A stretch of 64,000 nt of DNA from Rohdeia sp041398665 (GTDB lineage Bacteria > Planctomycetota > UBA1135 > GCA-002686595): NCBI GenBank assembly GCA_041398665.1, contig JAWKUH010000030.1, positions 1 through 64,000 on the forward strand. Direction: 5' to 3'. Under the pieces are notes generated by a model. It had not been told where the DNA came from. It did not search any database and worked only from the letters and a program-made list of their open reading frames with translations. How positions within the stretch are numbered: position 1 is the stretch's first letter; each line of letters opens with the position of its first letter. The position numbers and the translations under genes are program-made. Of the stretch, positions 9,353 to 20,314 are shown piece after piece.

Positions 9353-12273
9353 TCACTCCGTCTCGGCGGTCGCGCCCTCGTCGTCCTTCGTGGAGAAGAA
9401 CGAGGCGAACGGGTTGTAGCCGCTCTTCTCCTTGCCCGGCCGCGTGAACGCGGCCGCCGCGCATCGTCGCGCTGGTCGCGTCCGCCCTGGTCGCGCCCGC
9501 GACCGCGTCCGCCGCCGCCGCCGGGTCCGCCGCGACCCTGGCCCGGTCCGCGTCCGCCGCCCCCGCCCTGGCCGCGGCCCTTGCCGCGACCGCCGCGTCC
9601 GTCGGCGTCCTGACCGGGCATGCCGTCGCGGCGCGCCCTCGCGACGCGCGTGAGGCGCTGCGGTTCGGGGAAGGCTTCGCCGCGCTGTCCGTCGCCGCGC
9701 CGACCCTCGCCGCGTTGCCCGTCGCCGCGGCCGCGCAGGCCGCGACCGCGACCCGGTCCGCGATCGCCGCCGCGCGGACGCTCCGCGCGCTCGGGGTCGG
9801 GGACGCCCTTCATCGTGAGCGTGATGCGCGGCGTCTGCGTGTCGACCACGAGGGCGCGCACGACCTGACCGACCGAGAGCACCTCGCGCGCGTCGCGCAC
9901 GAAGCGGTCGGACACGCGCGAGACGTGCACGAGCCCTTCCTTGTCGGTGCCGATGTCGACGAACGCGCCGAAGTTGGTGACCGTCGTGACGATGCCCTCG
10001 ACGACCTGGTCCTTCGCGAGCTGGTCCGACGTCGTCCCCGCGGGCAGCATGCGCGGCGGGAACAGGCGCGGGCGCGGGTCGCGTCCGGGGTGACCGAGCT
10101 CGCGGACGATGTCGCGCCAGGTCGCCTCGTCGACGCCGAAGTCGACGCGCTTCTGACCCTTGATGCCGCCGGCTCGGCCGTAGACCTCCTCGAACGGCCG
10201 TCCCGTCGCCTCGACGATGCGGCGCGCGAGTTCGTACTGCTCGGGGTGCATCGACGACTTGTCGAAGGGCTCGTCGCTGTGCCAGAAGCGCAGGAAGGCC
10301 GCGACGTTCCGCCACTGCGTCTCGTCGAACAGGCCGCAGCTGCGCAGGTCTTCGCGGGTGCGCAGCGAGCCGTCGGCGACGAGCGCGAGCAGCTTGGCCG
10401 CCTTCTCCGCGTCGATGCCCGGCAGATGCTCGAGGATCGACGTGTGCGGGCGGTCCATCGCGACCCCGGCCGAGCAGGCGCACGACTGGATCGACTCGGA
10501 CACGATGCGCTTCGCCGCGGCCTTCGTGAGCATGCCCGTCCCGAGGCCGATGCCCCAGTGACGCGAGTCGACCTTGAGCAGCTCGGACATCGGGTCCTGG
10601 AGCCGGCGCGCGAGGCTGATCGCCATGCGGCCCTGCACCGTGAACGCCTCGAGTTCCTTGCGCGCGGGCTCCGAGTTCGCCCAGGCGGAGAGGCCCGCCT
10701 CGTTGACGACGGTGACGACCGCTTCCCCGCCGATCGAGGCGACCGCGGCGCGCACGCGCGCCAGGGCGGGCTTCGCCGCGCGGCTCGCCGCGAGCGCGAT
10801 CCAACGCACGTCCGTGTCGCGGAGCGCGGCGCCGATCTCCTCGGCCAGAGCGAAGTCGTCCTTGCCGGCGACGGCGATCTTCACCTCGGCCCCCATCGGG
10901 TTGCCGAACTGGTCGACGGCGACGAGCGTGAAGTCGCCGCGCGCGTCGACGTCGAGCCCCGCCGCGGGACGCGGTCCGAGCGTCGGCGCCATCAGGAGCT
11001 GACGCACCTGACCCACGACGAGGCGCGTGGCTTCCTCGTCGGCGCGGCCCTTGAGCTCGAGGCGCAGGTCCTCCTCGAGCATCGGCCGCAGCCGGCGCGT
11101 CCAGGCCTGCCACGCGATGAGGTCGATCACGCCGGCGTGCGCCGGATCGGGTCGACGGCAGAGGACCGAGCGCACCTTCGGCAGGACGGTCTCGGGAGCG
11201 ATCTCGAACACGACGTGGACCGCGCGTTCGCGCTGCGCCTGGCGCAGCGAGAGCAGGCGCGAGCCCTGGAGCTGTCGCACGGGGACCGCGAGCTTGAGCA
11301 GCGCGCGGTGGCGCTTGAGGCGGTCCTCGCTCGCGCCGGCGCGGACCTTCACCACGGCGTGGCGGAGCATCAGCTTGCGGAGCTGCGCGCGCAGCACCGG
11401 GTCGCGACCGAGTCGGTCCGAGAGGATGCGCATAGCGCCCTCGAGCGCGTCGCGGTCCGTGTGGACGTCGCGGTCGGGCTGCACGAACGGCGCGCAGGTG
11501 CGCGCGAGTTCGGCGGTGAAGGCCAGCGTGGGTTCCGGCGTCTCGGAGCGCGGCTCCTCCTTCGGAGCCTCGAAGACGACGCCGTCGGCGTCGGCGGCCT
11601 CCGTCGACTCGCCTTCGGGCGTCGCCGCGTCGGACGACTCGGCCTCGGACGACTCCGCCTCGGACGACTCCGCCTCGGACGACTCGGCGTCGGACGATTC
11701 TGCCTCGGTCGTCGCAGCAGCGTCGGCGTGCGCGTCCGCATCCCCGGTCGTCGGCGCGTCGGTCGTCCCGTCGTGCTCGGCCGGTGCGGCCGCTTCGTCG
11801 GAACCGGTTCCCTCGTCGCCGTCCGCGGGCTCGTCCGACGACTCGTCCTCCGCATCGCCGGCGGGCGCCGGTCCGGTCGAACGCGCGAGCGCGTCGGCGA
11901 GCGAACCGAGGCCGCGGTCGAGCGCGAGTTGGACCTCGGGCTCGGGCTGGCGGTACGGAAGGTAGAGGTCCTCGAGGACGTTGCGGTCCACCGACGTGCG
12001 CGCGGCGGTGAGCGTCTTCTCCGACACGCCGGAGAGTCCTTCGAGCGTGCGCAGGATGGTCGCGCGGCGCCGTTCGAGCTCTTCGAGTTGCTCGAGTCGG
12101 TGCGCGAAGCGGCGCACGAGTCCTTCCTGCGCGAGACCGGTGTGCTCCCGCGCGAACCGACCGAGGTAGGGCGGCAGGAGACCCTTCGAGAGCGCGTCGA
12201 CCAGGTACGCGACGGAGTCCGCGGAGATGGAGAATTCCTTCGACAGCGTCGCGACGATCGGGGAGTCGGTCAC
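9353..12273 (-). CDS. tex: Tex-family RNA-binding transcription accessory protein, one apparent frameshift near the C-terminus
   Basis: Tex is a cytoplasmic nucleic-acid-binding factor. The N-terminal HTH (GLLPPYLGRFAREHTG), a YqgF/RNase-H-like domain (AGLDVDARGDFTLVAVDQFGN), helix-hairpin-helix segments (HTSILEHLPGIDAEKAAKLL) and a C-terminal S1 domain (about residues 753-820, VVEGIVTTVTNFGAFVDIG) are all present. About 970 residues exceeds the usual 770. The excess is an acidic Ser/Glu/Ala insert (about 148-245) with pentapeptide repeats, and a Gly/Arg-rich tail. The frame containing the conserved domains runs on through the hairpin into the next gene. A single shift near 9465 gives instead a sensible end, KSGYNPFASFFSTKDDEG. 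I therefore end it at 9353. Confidence 0.85.
11630..11704. repeat. Five 15-bp tandem repeats coding the acidic Tex insert
   Basis: Units beginning TCGGACGACTC recur every 15 bases from 11630, with only third-position and single-base differences. On the minus strand they code for repeated AESSE or AESSD pentapeptides in the Tex insert. In-frame copy changes would only lengthen or shorten the acidic linker. Confidence 0.8.
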
Positions 12274-12294
12274 GTTGATCCTCGTGAGTGGAAC

Positions 12295-12338
12295 GCCCCT
12301 CGGTGAGGGGCCCGTCCGGTCGGTCCTTCGACCGGACG
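12295..12338 (-). terminator. Two adjacent hairpins after the beta-propeller gene
   Basis: A six-base-pair hairpin (12295-12311) is followed directly by a ten-base-pair hairpin (arms 12313-12322 and 12329-12338, loop of six). They lie downstream of the minus-strand gene ending at 12481 and 22 bases or more upstream of the tex start at 12273. They may therefore terminate the first gene or form part of the tex leader. Confidence 0.5.
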
Positions 12339-12480
12339 TGAACTGGGCGTCACATGGTAGCCGCGAGGACGCGGCCCGTGTCGAGCGTCGAGCGCACCGA
12401 TCGACCGGTCGCCGTCGGCGCCCCGGGCGCCTCCGAACCTCGGCCGAGCCGAGCCGCGTCCGCGTCCGGCCGCAGGTGTC

Positions 12481-13527
12481 TCAGTCCGGCAGCTCGTACA
12501 CCGACACGCGGTTCTCCTCGGCGACGAGGAACGCACCCTGGCGCACGCGCCAGCCGATGGCTTCGTCGAGACCCGGGACGACCGCGCGGCCGAGCTCGCG
12601 GCCCGTGGCGAGGTCGAGCACCGTGACGACGGTCCCGCGCGCGACGTAGACCTTCTCCGAGTCGATCGAGAGGACCGGTTCCTCCTCGGCGGACTCGAGT
12701 TCGCGGAACCACAGGTGCGGCGCGCCCTTCTTCGCGGCGAAGCACACGACGCCCGGTGACGGCCCGTCGGAGAAGGAGTCGCCGTCGAGACCGGCGTCGT
12801 CGTCGTCGAGCTCCTGACCGCGCGCCAGGCGTGCGATCGCGAGTTCGCGCGCCATCTCCGGCGGAAGGCTCCGTTCGACGTCCTCGACCGGCACGACCAT
12901 GCGGTCGTCGCTCGCGGCGATCCCGTAGAAGGTCCCGGCGCGCGGCTCGAAGATCGTCCCCGCGGCGCCGCCCTTCTTCGCGTCGACGGCGACGAGGCCC
13001 TGGTCGCGCGATCCCTTCTTCGAGTACGAGACGAGGTAGCGACCGCCGCTGCGCACCGCGGAGTGGAAGCGGGCGCCGGGCATGCGGAAGCTCCACGCCG
13101 GCGTCATGTCGTCGGTGTGGAGCGCCAGCACCTGCTGGGGGCACACGCAGACCGAGAGGTCCCCGTCGACGAGCGCCTCGTCGAACTCGGGGACGTGTTC
13201 GATGCCGAGCAGCTCACCGGTGCTGCCCTGCATGCGCACCATCGCGTGACCCGACTGCGTCGGGCCGAGCACGACGAGTTCGCCGTTGCCGGCGAAGCCC
13301 GCGCCGAAACCGCGGCCGTACCCGACCTCGCAGGGCGAGATCCACAACGTCTCCCCCGTCTGGCGGTCGAACATGCCGACCTTGCCGGGGATCACGTCGT
13401 CGACCCACTTGCCTCCCGCGGGGAAGTCGTAGGCGTGGATCGCGATCGGACCGGTCGGCCCCATCGCGACACCGTCGACGAGGGACTCGATCTCACGCGT
13501 CCAGCGGCGTCGTGCACTCCGTGTCAT
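12481..13527 (-). CDS. PQQ-like beta-propeller protein
   Basis: The 348-residue protein shows repeated blade-like units of the quinoprotein/WD type: KVGMFDRQTGETLW, QVLALHTDDMTPAWSF, GLVAVDAKKGGAAGT, GTVVTVLDLATGRELG. Each pairs a hydrophobic strand with a D-x-x-TG turn. No signal peptide is visible, so it is probably cytoplasmic. Residues about 235-260 form an acidic loop (ELDDDDAGLDGDSFSD). No PQQ-binding or catalytic residues could be identified, so an enzymatic role is not claimed; a scaffold or binding role is more likely. The ATG at 13527 is followed by a basic start MTRSARRRW. Confidence 0.7.
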   Translation of the reverse strand: MTRSARRRWTREIESLVDGVAMGPTGPIAIHAYDFPAGGKWVDDVIPGKVGMFDRQTGETLWISPCEVGYGRGFGAGFAGNGELVVLGPTQSGHAMVRMQGSTGELLGIEHVPEFDEALVDGDLSVCVCPQQVLALHTDDMTPAWSFRMPGARFHSAVRSGGRYLVSYSKKGSRDQGLVAVDAKKGGAAGTIFEPRAGTFYGIAASDDRMVVPVEDVERSLPPEMARELAIARLARGQELDDDDAGLDGDSFSDGPSPGVVCFAAKKGAPHLWFRELESAEEEPVLSIDSEKVYVARGTVVTVLDLATGRELGRAVVPGLDEAIGWRVRQGAFLVAEENRVSVYELPD

Positions 13528-13592
13528 GGGCGAATGGTAGCAGCGCGCGCGATCCTCCCGACGGGAGGTCGCGCGAAGGAGCGGTCGGGAAC

Positions 13593-13626
13593 GAGCGAGG
13601 CCCGCGCCAAGGCGCGGGCCTCGCTC
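13593..13626 (-). terminator. Perfect 16-bp hairpin after fusA
   Basis: Arms 13593-13608 and 13611-13626 pair without mismatch around AA. The hairpin starts 25 bases beyond the fusA stop on the minus strand and precedes the next gene (start 13527). No U tract follows. Confidence 0.7.
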
Positions 13627-13650
13627 CTCGAAGGACTCGGGACCTTCGGA

Positions 13651-15720
<2,070 letters not shown>

Positions 15721-15914
15721 GTGCGGGCGCGGGGTGGAGCCCTTCCGGGCGACGTGGGTGCGGGGCGTGGACCGGTGGCGAGGAACTCGCTCCGGAACGG
15801 ACGGGGGACGCGACGCGCACGAACGTACGGCCGCGCAGGGGGCGGTCCGGTACCGTCCCGGGAGGGTCGATCCGGACTCGAAGGCCGAACAGGGTAGCCC
15901 CGGGCGCCGCGGCG

Positions 15915-17111
15915 TCAACGCCGCGGGTCGTTCCCCTTCTCCGGTCGGTTCCGCCCGAGGCGCTCGTGGGCGTCCACGAAGTCCCCCGCGACGAACGACG
16001 CCATGAGCGAGAGGTCGCCCGCGAGGACGGTCGCCGCCGCGACCTCGGCCAACCGCCGGACGCCGCCGGTACCCGCCGCCCCGAGGAGCGCGAGGCACTC
16101 CGCCGCGGTCCCCTGCGCGGTCCCGCCCCCCACCGTCCCGACGATCAGGTTCGGGAGGTGGACGGACGCGACGAGGTCGCCCGAGGGTGCGACGTCGAGT
16201 TCGAGGTGCCCGGTCGCCGACTCCGTGAGGTACGCCACGTCCTGGCCGCAGGCGAGCATGAGGGCGGCCAGCCCGTTGGCCGACTGGACGGTCCAGTTCT
16301 GCGTGCCGAGCTGGGCGAAGCCGACGGCGTAGCTCCGCGCGACCGCCGCGAGGGCGGCGGGCGTCGTGCGCAGGCGCCGCTCGACGAGCTCCTTCGGCAC
16401 GACGCGCTCCGCGACGACGCTGCGCCCGCGGCCCTCGACGAGAGCGCGGGCGTTCGCACGCTTCTCGACGTCCTGGCCGTGGACGTAGTGCTCGAGCGCG
16501 TCCGTCCGCTCGGCGACGAGCCTCGCGATGCGATCCGTCGCGCGCGCCGCCATGTTGATGCCGATGGCGTCGCCCGTCGTGAACACGAGCCGCACCACGA
16601 GGCGCCGGCCGAGCACCTCGCCGCGGGCCGACACCAGTCTCCCGTGGCGCGTCCCAAGGGCCGCGACGGCCGCGAGTTCGTCGAACGAGGAGGCGACGAG
16701 GTCGCGCGCGCGGAGCGCGTCCTCGACGCCGGCGTAGACGAGCATCGGGTGCTGGCTCAGTCCTTCGGCGACGACGCGCGCCGTCACGCCGCCGGCCGCG
16801 CGCAGGACCGACATGCCGCGCGAGTAGGAGGCCACCATCGCTCCCTCCGTCGTCGCGAGCGGGACGTAGACCTCGTACTCGCCCTCCTCGCCGAGGACGC
16901 GCAGCGGACCTGCGAGTCCGACCGGGACCTGCGCGTAGCCCACGAGGTTCTCGACGTTGCCCCTCGCGCTCCGCGGGTCGACCGGTGCACCGGCGAGGTG
17001 CGGCAGCGCTCGGCCGGCCGCGCGCTCCGCGAGTCGTCGTCGGGCCGCCACCGCGTCGGGGCCGTGGTCGTCGTCGGGATCGCGCGGGACGCGCTCGAGT
17101 TCCTGCGTCAT
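15915..17111 (-). CDS. 3-hydroxy-3-methylglutaryl-CoA reductase, class I type
   Basis: This enzyme reduces HMG-CoA to mevalonate with NADPH, the committed step of the mevalonate isoprenoid route. Class I hallmarks are NVENLVGYAQVPVGLAGPL, PLATTEGAMVASYSRG with catalytic Glu89, GDAIGINMA, VEGRGRSVV, ACGQD with catalytic Asp291, GTVGGGT, and catalytic His382 near the end. The catalytic Lys aligns with Lys217 (in DVEKRAN, against DKKPAA in human). The cis-loop is divergent: the flanking Asp-Lys are Glu-Arg. The 398 residues match a soluble catalytic domain with no membrane part. No other mevalonate-pathway gene lies in the window. It is head-to-head with the SPFH gene, 67 bases apart. Confidence 0.85.
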   Translation of the reverse strand: MTQELERVPRDPDDDHGPDAVAARRRLAERAAGRALPHLAGAPVDPRSARGNVENLVGYAQVPVGLAGPLRVLGEEGEYEVYVPLATTEGAMVASYSRGMSVLRAAGGVTARVVAEGLSQHPMLVYAGVEDALRARDLVASSFDELAAVAALGTRHGRLVSARGEVLGRRLVVRLVFTTGDAIGINMAARATDRIARLVAERTDALEHYVHGQDVEKRANARALVEGRGRSVVAERVVPKELVERRLRTTPAALAAVARSYAVGFAQLGTQNWTVQSANGLAALMLACGQDVAYLTESATGHLELDVAPSGDLVASVHLPNLIVGTVGGGTAQGTAAECLALLGAAGTGGVRRLAEVAAATVLAGDLSLMASFVAGDFVDAHERLGRNRPEKGNDPRR

Positions 17112-17178
17112 GGTCCGCGCAGCCTACGGGCGGGGCGCAGCCGTTGGAATCGGTACGGGCCTCGGGCACACTCCGTCC

Positions 17179-18087
17179 ATGTTCCTCGAGTTCCTGCAGG
17201 GCATCACGGGCGTGTTCGTCGTCGTGTACGACGGCCAGCACGCGCTCAAGTTCACGCTCGGGCGCGCGAAGGGCGTGGTCGGTCCCGGCATCCACTGGAA
17301 GTGGCCGATCGTGCAGCGCTTCCGGGTCGAGGAGACGAAGCACACCACGCTCGACCTCGAACCCCAGGTCATCCAGCTCGCGGACGACCTGGTCTACGAG
17401 GTCGACGCCAAGGTGCTCTACCAGATCACGAACCTGCACAAGGCGCTGATCGAGGTCGACGAGCTCGTCACCGCGATGCAGAACCGCATCGTGATGGCGA
17501 TCCAGGGCGTCGTGAGCCAGCAGACGCGGGACACGATCACCGACGTCGACGCGATCGTCGGGTCGATCCTCGAGCACCTGCGCACGATGGAGGAGCAGTG
17601 GGGAGTCCGCATCCTCCAGCTCGGCTTCTCGAACATCAGCCCCTCCCCCGCCACGCTCGAGATCACGCAGCTCGACCTCCTCGCGCGCGAGCGGCACAAG
17701 CTGTACTCGGAATTGATCGATCAGGGGACGGCGGCCGACGCGGCGGTCGCGCTGGTGACGGGCGCCGTCGTGGCGACGCACCCGCTGCCGGAGCCGCAGG
17801 GGCTGCGCGACGAGCGCGGAGCGCTGGCGAGTGCACGCCTCGACGTCGAGGAGGAGCTCGAGCGCAAGCGACGTGAGGAGCGGCGCGCCGCCAAGGAGCG
17901 GCGCGAGCACGACAAGGGCCCGAACCCGGCGCGCACCCCGACGACGGCGACGAGGAGGACGACGAGGATGCGATCGACGCTGAGGTCGGCGGCGGCGTCG
18001 TCGGACCCGTCGTCGAGTTCCTGCGCGGAGCGTGGTCCTTCGTCGTCGACGAGGTCGTCGAGTTCGCCGAGACCAATCCGTTCGTGA
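17179..18087 (+). CDS. SPFH (band 7) domain protein, first half of a probable double-SPFH protein
   Basis: Residues 1-175 form a stomatin/prohibitin-type SPFH domain: a short N-terminal membrane-associated stretch (FLQGITGVFVVVYDGQHALK), VVGPGIHWKWPIVQRF, EVDAKVLYQITNLHKAL and ILQLGFSNISPSPATLEI. A charged, coiled-coil-like segment follows (ELERKRREERRAAKERRE). From about base 17935 this frame turns into Arg/Ser/Thr-rich nonsense. The neighbouring frame instead continues with a plausible acidic linker (DDGDEEDDEDAIDAEVGGG) that runs into the second SPFH domain. A one-base shift near 17935 would join both into a protein of about 577 residues (17179-18914). As read here it stops in a GTGA overlap with the next frame. 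SPFH proteins organise membrane microdomains. Confidence 0.7.
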   Translation: MFLEFLQGITGVFVVVYDGQHALKFTLGRAKGVVGPGIHWKWPIVQRFRVEETKHTTLDLEPQVIQLADDLVYEVDAKVLYQITNLHKALIEVDELVTAMQNRIVMAIQGVVSQQTRDTITDVDAIVGSILEHLRTMEEQWGVRILQLGFSNISPSPATLEITQLDLLARERHKLYSELIDQGTAADAAVALVTGAVVATHPLPEPQGLRDERGALASARLDVEEELERKRREERRAAKERREHDKGPNPARTPTTATRRTTRMRSTLRSAAASSDPSSSSCAERGPSSSTRSSSSPRPIRS

Positions 18088-18914
18088 CGGCGGCCGCCGT
18101 CGCCGCGCTCGTGCGCGCGTGCGGGACGACGATCCAGTCGGGCACGACGGGGCTCCTCTACTCGTTCGGTCGCGTGAAGAAGCGGCTCGAGCCCGGCTTC
18201 CACGTCCTGATCCCGTTCGTGCAGATCGCGCGCGTCGTTCCGACACGCTCGCGGACCCTCGACCTCGAGGACCAACGCGTCGTCACGTCCGAGGGACTCG
18301 TGTTCCTGTGCCGTGCGAACGTCGTCTTCCGCGTCGCGGAGATCGAGAAGGCGCTCGTCGAGGTGGACGACCTGGTCCGCGCGATGCGCCAGCGGCTCGC
18401 TCTGTCCGTGCAGGAGCTGCTGCGCGGAGCGCGCCGCCAGGAGTTCGTCCGCTCGGAGGAGCTCGACGAGCGACTCGCGGCGGAGATGTCGAAGTACCTC
18501 GTCGACTGGGGCGTCGTCGTCGAGAGCGCGGGCTTCCAGTCGATCGCGCCGTCGCCGCGCACGATCCGGGTGACGCAGCTGCGCGAGCGCGTGGCGGCGC
18601 GCGTCGCCGGCGCGAGCGCGCTGCGACGCATGGGCCTCGACGAGCGCGTCGCGCTCGGCCTCGTCGGCACGCGCTCGTTCCCGGTGCGCGCGCAGCTCGA
18701 GGGCCGGAGGCGGGCGGCTTCGAGCCGGAGGCGCCGCCTCCTCGAGCGCCAGCGCCGCTCGATCGTGGCCGAGGAGGCGGTGTCCGCGAAGCTGCGCGCG
18801 GACGCGAAGAAGCGCGGCGAGAAGCCCGCCGAAGAGCCCGAGGAGGAGCGCGCGTCGTCGACGCGCGTCGTGCGCAGGATCAGTGACCCTGCGCGACGTG
18901 TGTCGACGCGTTGA
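18084..18914 (+). CDS. SPFH (band 7) domain protein, second half of a probable double-SPFH protein
   Basis: This is a second SPFH domain, clearly related to the first: TGLLYSFGRVKKRLEPGFHVLIPFVQIARVV, LDLEDQRVVTSEGLVFLCRANVVFRVAEIEKALVEVDDLV and GVVVESAGFQSIAPSPRTI parallel matching segments upstream. A hydrophobic stretch precedes it (TAAAVAALVRACG). A long Arg/Glu-rich tail follows. The GTG at 18084 overlaps the upstream stop as GTGA. However, coding character extends upstream in this frame to about 17940 without a stop, which favours a single two-domain gene. Its 3' end overlaps the convergent antiporter gene by 35 bases. Partners are unknown; NfeD-type genes often found beside SPFH genes are absent. 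Confidence 0.7.
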   Translation: MTAAAVAALVRACGTTIQSGTTGLLYSFGRVKKRLEPGFHVLIPFVQIARVVPTRSRTLDLEDQRVVTSEGLVFLCRANVVFRVAEIEKALVEVDDLVRAMRQRLALSVQELLRGARRQEFVRSEELDERLAAEMSKYLVDWGVVVESAGFQSIAPSPRTIRVTQLRERVAARVAGASALRRMGLDERVALGLVGTRSFPVRAQLEGRRRAASSRRRRLLERQRRSIVAEEAVSAKLRADAKKRGEKPAEEPEEERASSTRVVRRISDPARRVSTR

Positions 18915-20193
18915 GCAGCGCGATCACGACGAACCCGAGGGTGTAGGCGAGCGGCACGTGCCAGCCGTGGCGCAACCAGTTGAGGGTCGAGCGCGCCGCG
19001 GTGAACCGCGAGCACAGCGCGACGCCGGCGGACGAGCCGAACCACATCATCGAACCGCCGACGCCGACGGCGAACGCGAGCATCGGCCAGACGTAGCCGC
19101 CCTGGTTGAGCGCGAGGCTCGTGAGCGGGATGTTGTCGAACACCGCGGACACCGCGCCGATCACGAAGGTCGTCGCCGTCGTGGGGTGCGGCAGGGACTC
19201 GAGCGGCATGAACGACGCCATCAGCACCAGCGAGAGCAGGAAGCCCGCGGTGCGCAGCAGCGTCGGGACGATCGACCAGGTCGGGCGGACGGCGAGGGCG
19301 CTGGCGAGCAGCGTGCCCCAGATCGCGAGGGCGAGGATCGGCCAGGTGTGCTCGTACTCGTGGAGCGCACCCTTGCGGAGCACGTTCGCCGAGACCGCGG
19401 CCGCGATGATGAAGAGCACGCAGACGAGGCGACCCTTCCCGATCGGTTCGTGCTCCGCGGTCTCGAGCTCGATCGGTGCGTAGCGGTTCTGGACCCAGGC
19501 CGCGACGACGCCGCTGACGACGAGCGCGACGAACGAACCCGAGAACGCCGGCAGGACCTCGAGCGGGCCGACGCCGTGGAGCCACATCATCGTGGTCGTC
19601 GTGTCGCCGATCACGCTCCCCGCTCCGCCCGCGTTCGACGCGAGCACGATGGCGGCGAGGTACGAGACGTGCACGCGCCGGCGGAAGACCGCCGAGGCGA
19701 CGCCGCCGCCGATCAACGCGGCGGCGATGTTGTCGAGGAACGCCGACATCACGAACACCGCGGCGAGGAGCGCGAAGGCGCCGGGTGCGCCGCGCGGCAG
19801 GAAGCGCGGGATGCGTTCGGGGACGCCCGAGCGCTCGAAGTGGTCGGCGAGGAGGCCGAACCCGACGAGCAGTCCGCCGAGGTCGACGAGCCCGATCGCC
19901 TCGTGGCCGAGCTGTTCGCCCAGGTGGAAGCCCTCCACCGCGAGCACCGAGTAGGTCATCGCCGACACGAGACCCGCGAACGCGATCTGGAGGGCGCGCG
20001 GGTGCGCGAGCGCGATCCCGAGCAGCGTGCCGACGAAGAGCGCGTACTGCAGCGGGATGCCGCCGGGCGCGGGACCGGTGAGGTGCGAGACGCCGGAGAG
20101 CGCGGCGCCGACCGCGGCGCCGACGAGTGCGGTCTTGCCGATCAGGAGGACGGACGACTGCTGCGATCCGTGGGTCGCGGGTTCGTGCGACAT
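18880..20193 (-). CDS. NhaD-like Na+/H+ antiporter (ion transporter superfamily), copy 1
   Basis: The 437-residue polytopic membrane protein has about eleven hydrophobic helices. Signature stretches are FLDNIAAALIGGG, SNAGGAGSVIGDTTTTMMW and, in the second half, VFDNIPLTSLAL. The two DNI motifs in inverted halves and GDTTTTMMW match the NhaD/ArsB type of the ion transporter superfamily, where these Asp/Asn residues sit in the translocation path. Proton-coupled Na+ export at the inner membrane is the likely role, inferred from family. It is a close paralogue of the gene upstream (20315-21760). A poorly conserved polar N-terminus (MSHEPATHGSQQ) precedes the first helix. Confidence 0.85.
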   Translation of the reverse strand: MSHEPATHGSQQSSVLLIGKTALVGAAVGAALSGVSHLTGPAPGGIPLQYALFVGTLLGIALAHPRALQIAFAGLVSAMTYSVLAVEGFHLGEQLGHEAIGLVDLGGLLVGFGLLADHFERSGVPERIPRFLPRGAPGAFALLAAVFVMSAFLDNIAAALIGGGVASAVFRRRVHVSYLAAIVLASNAGGAGSVIGDTTTTMMWLHGVGPLEVLPAFSGSFVALVVSGVVAAWVQNRYAPIELETAEHEPIGKGRLVCVLFIIAAAVSANVLRKGALHEYEHTWPILALAIWGTLLASALAVRPTWSIVPTLLRTAGFLLSLVLMASFMPLESLPHPTTATTFVIGAVSAVFDNIPLTSLALNQGGYVWPMLAFAVGVGGSMMWFGSSAGVALCSRFTAARSTLNWLRHGWHVPLAYTLGFVVIALLNASTHVAQGH

Positions 20194-20283
20194 GGCGTGC
20201 GCGCGTGCTGCGTGAGCACGGGGTGGGACGTGGCGAAGGCGCGGGAGCGTACGCCCCCGCGCCTCCGCGCGATCACTCGATGG

Positions 20284-20307
20284 CGGTCCCGCGCGGGTGC
20301 GGGACCG
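20284..20307 (-). terminator. Hairpin between the two antiporter genes
   Basis: Nine-base arms (20284-20292 and 20299-20307) pair perfectly with a six-base loop. The hairpin starts just after the stop of the upstream antiporter copy on the minus strand, so the two paralogues may be separate transcription units. Confidence 0.5.
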
Positions 20308-20314
20308 TCCGCTC

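Noticed and set aside
11630..11704. Non-coding satellite
   Set aside because: The 15-base repeats keep the tex frame and code for an acidic linker.
15915..17111. Loss of the catalytic Lys in HMG-CoA reductase
   Set aside because: A first alignment by eye suggested it, but anchoring on the EGRG motif places Lys217 at the catalytic position.
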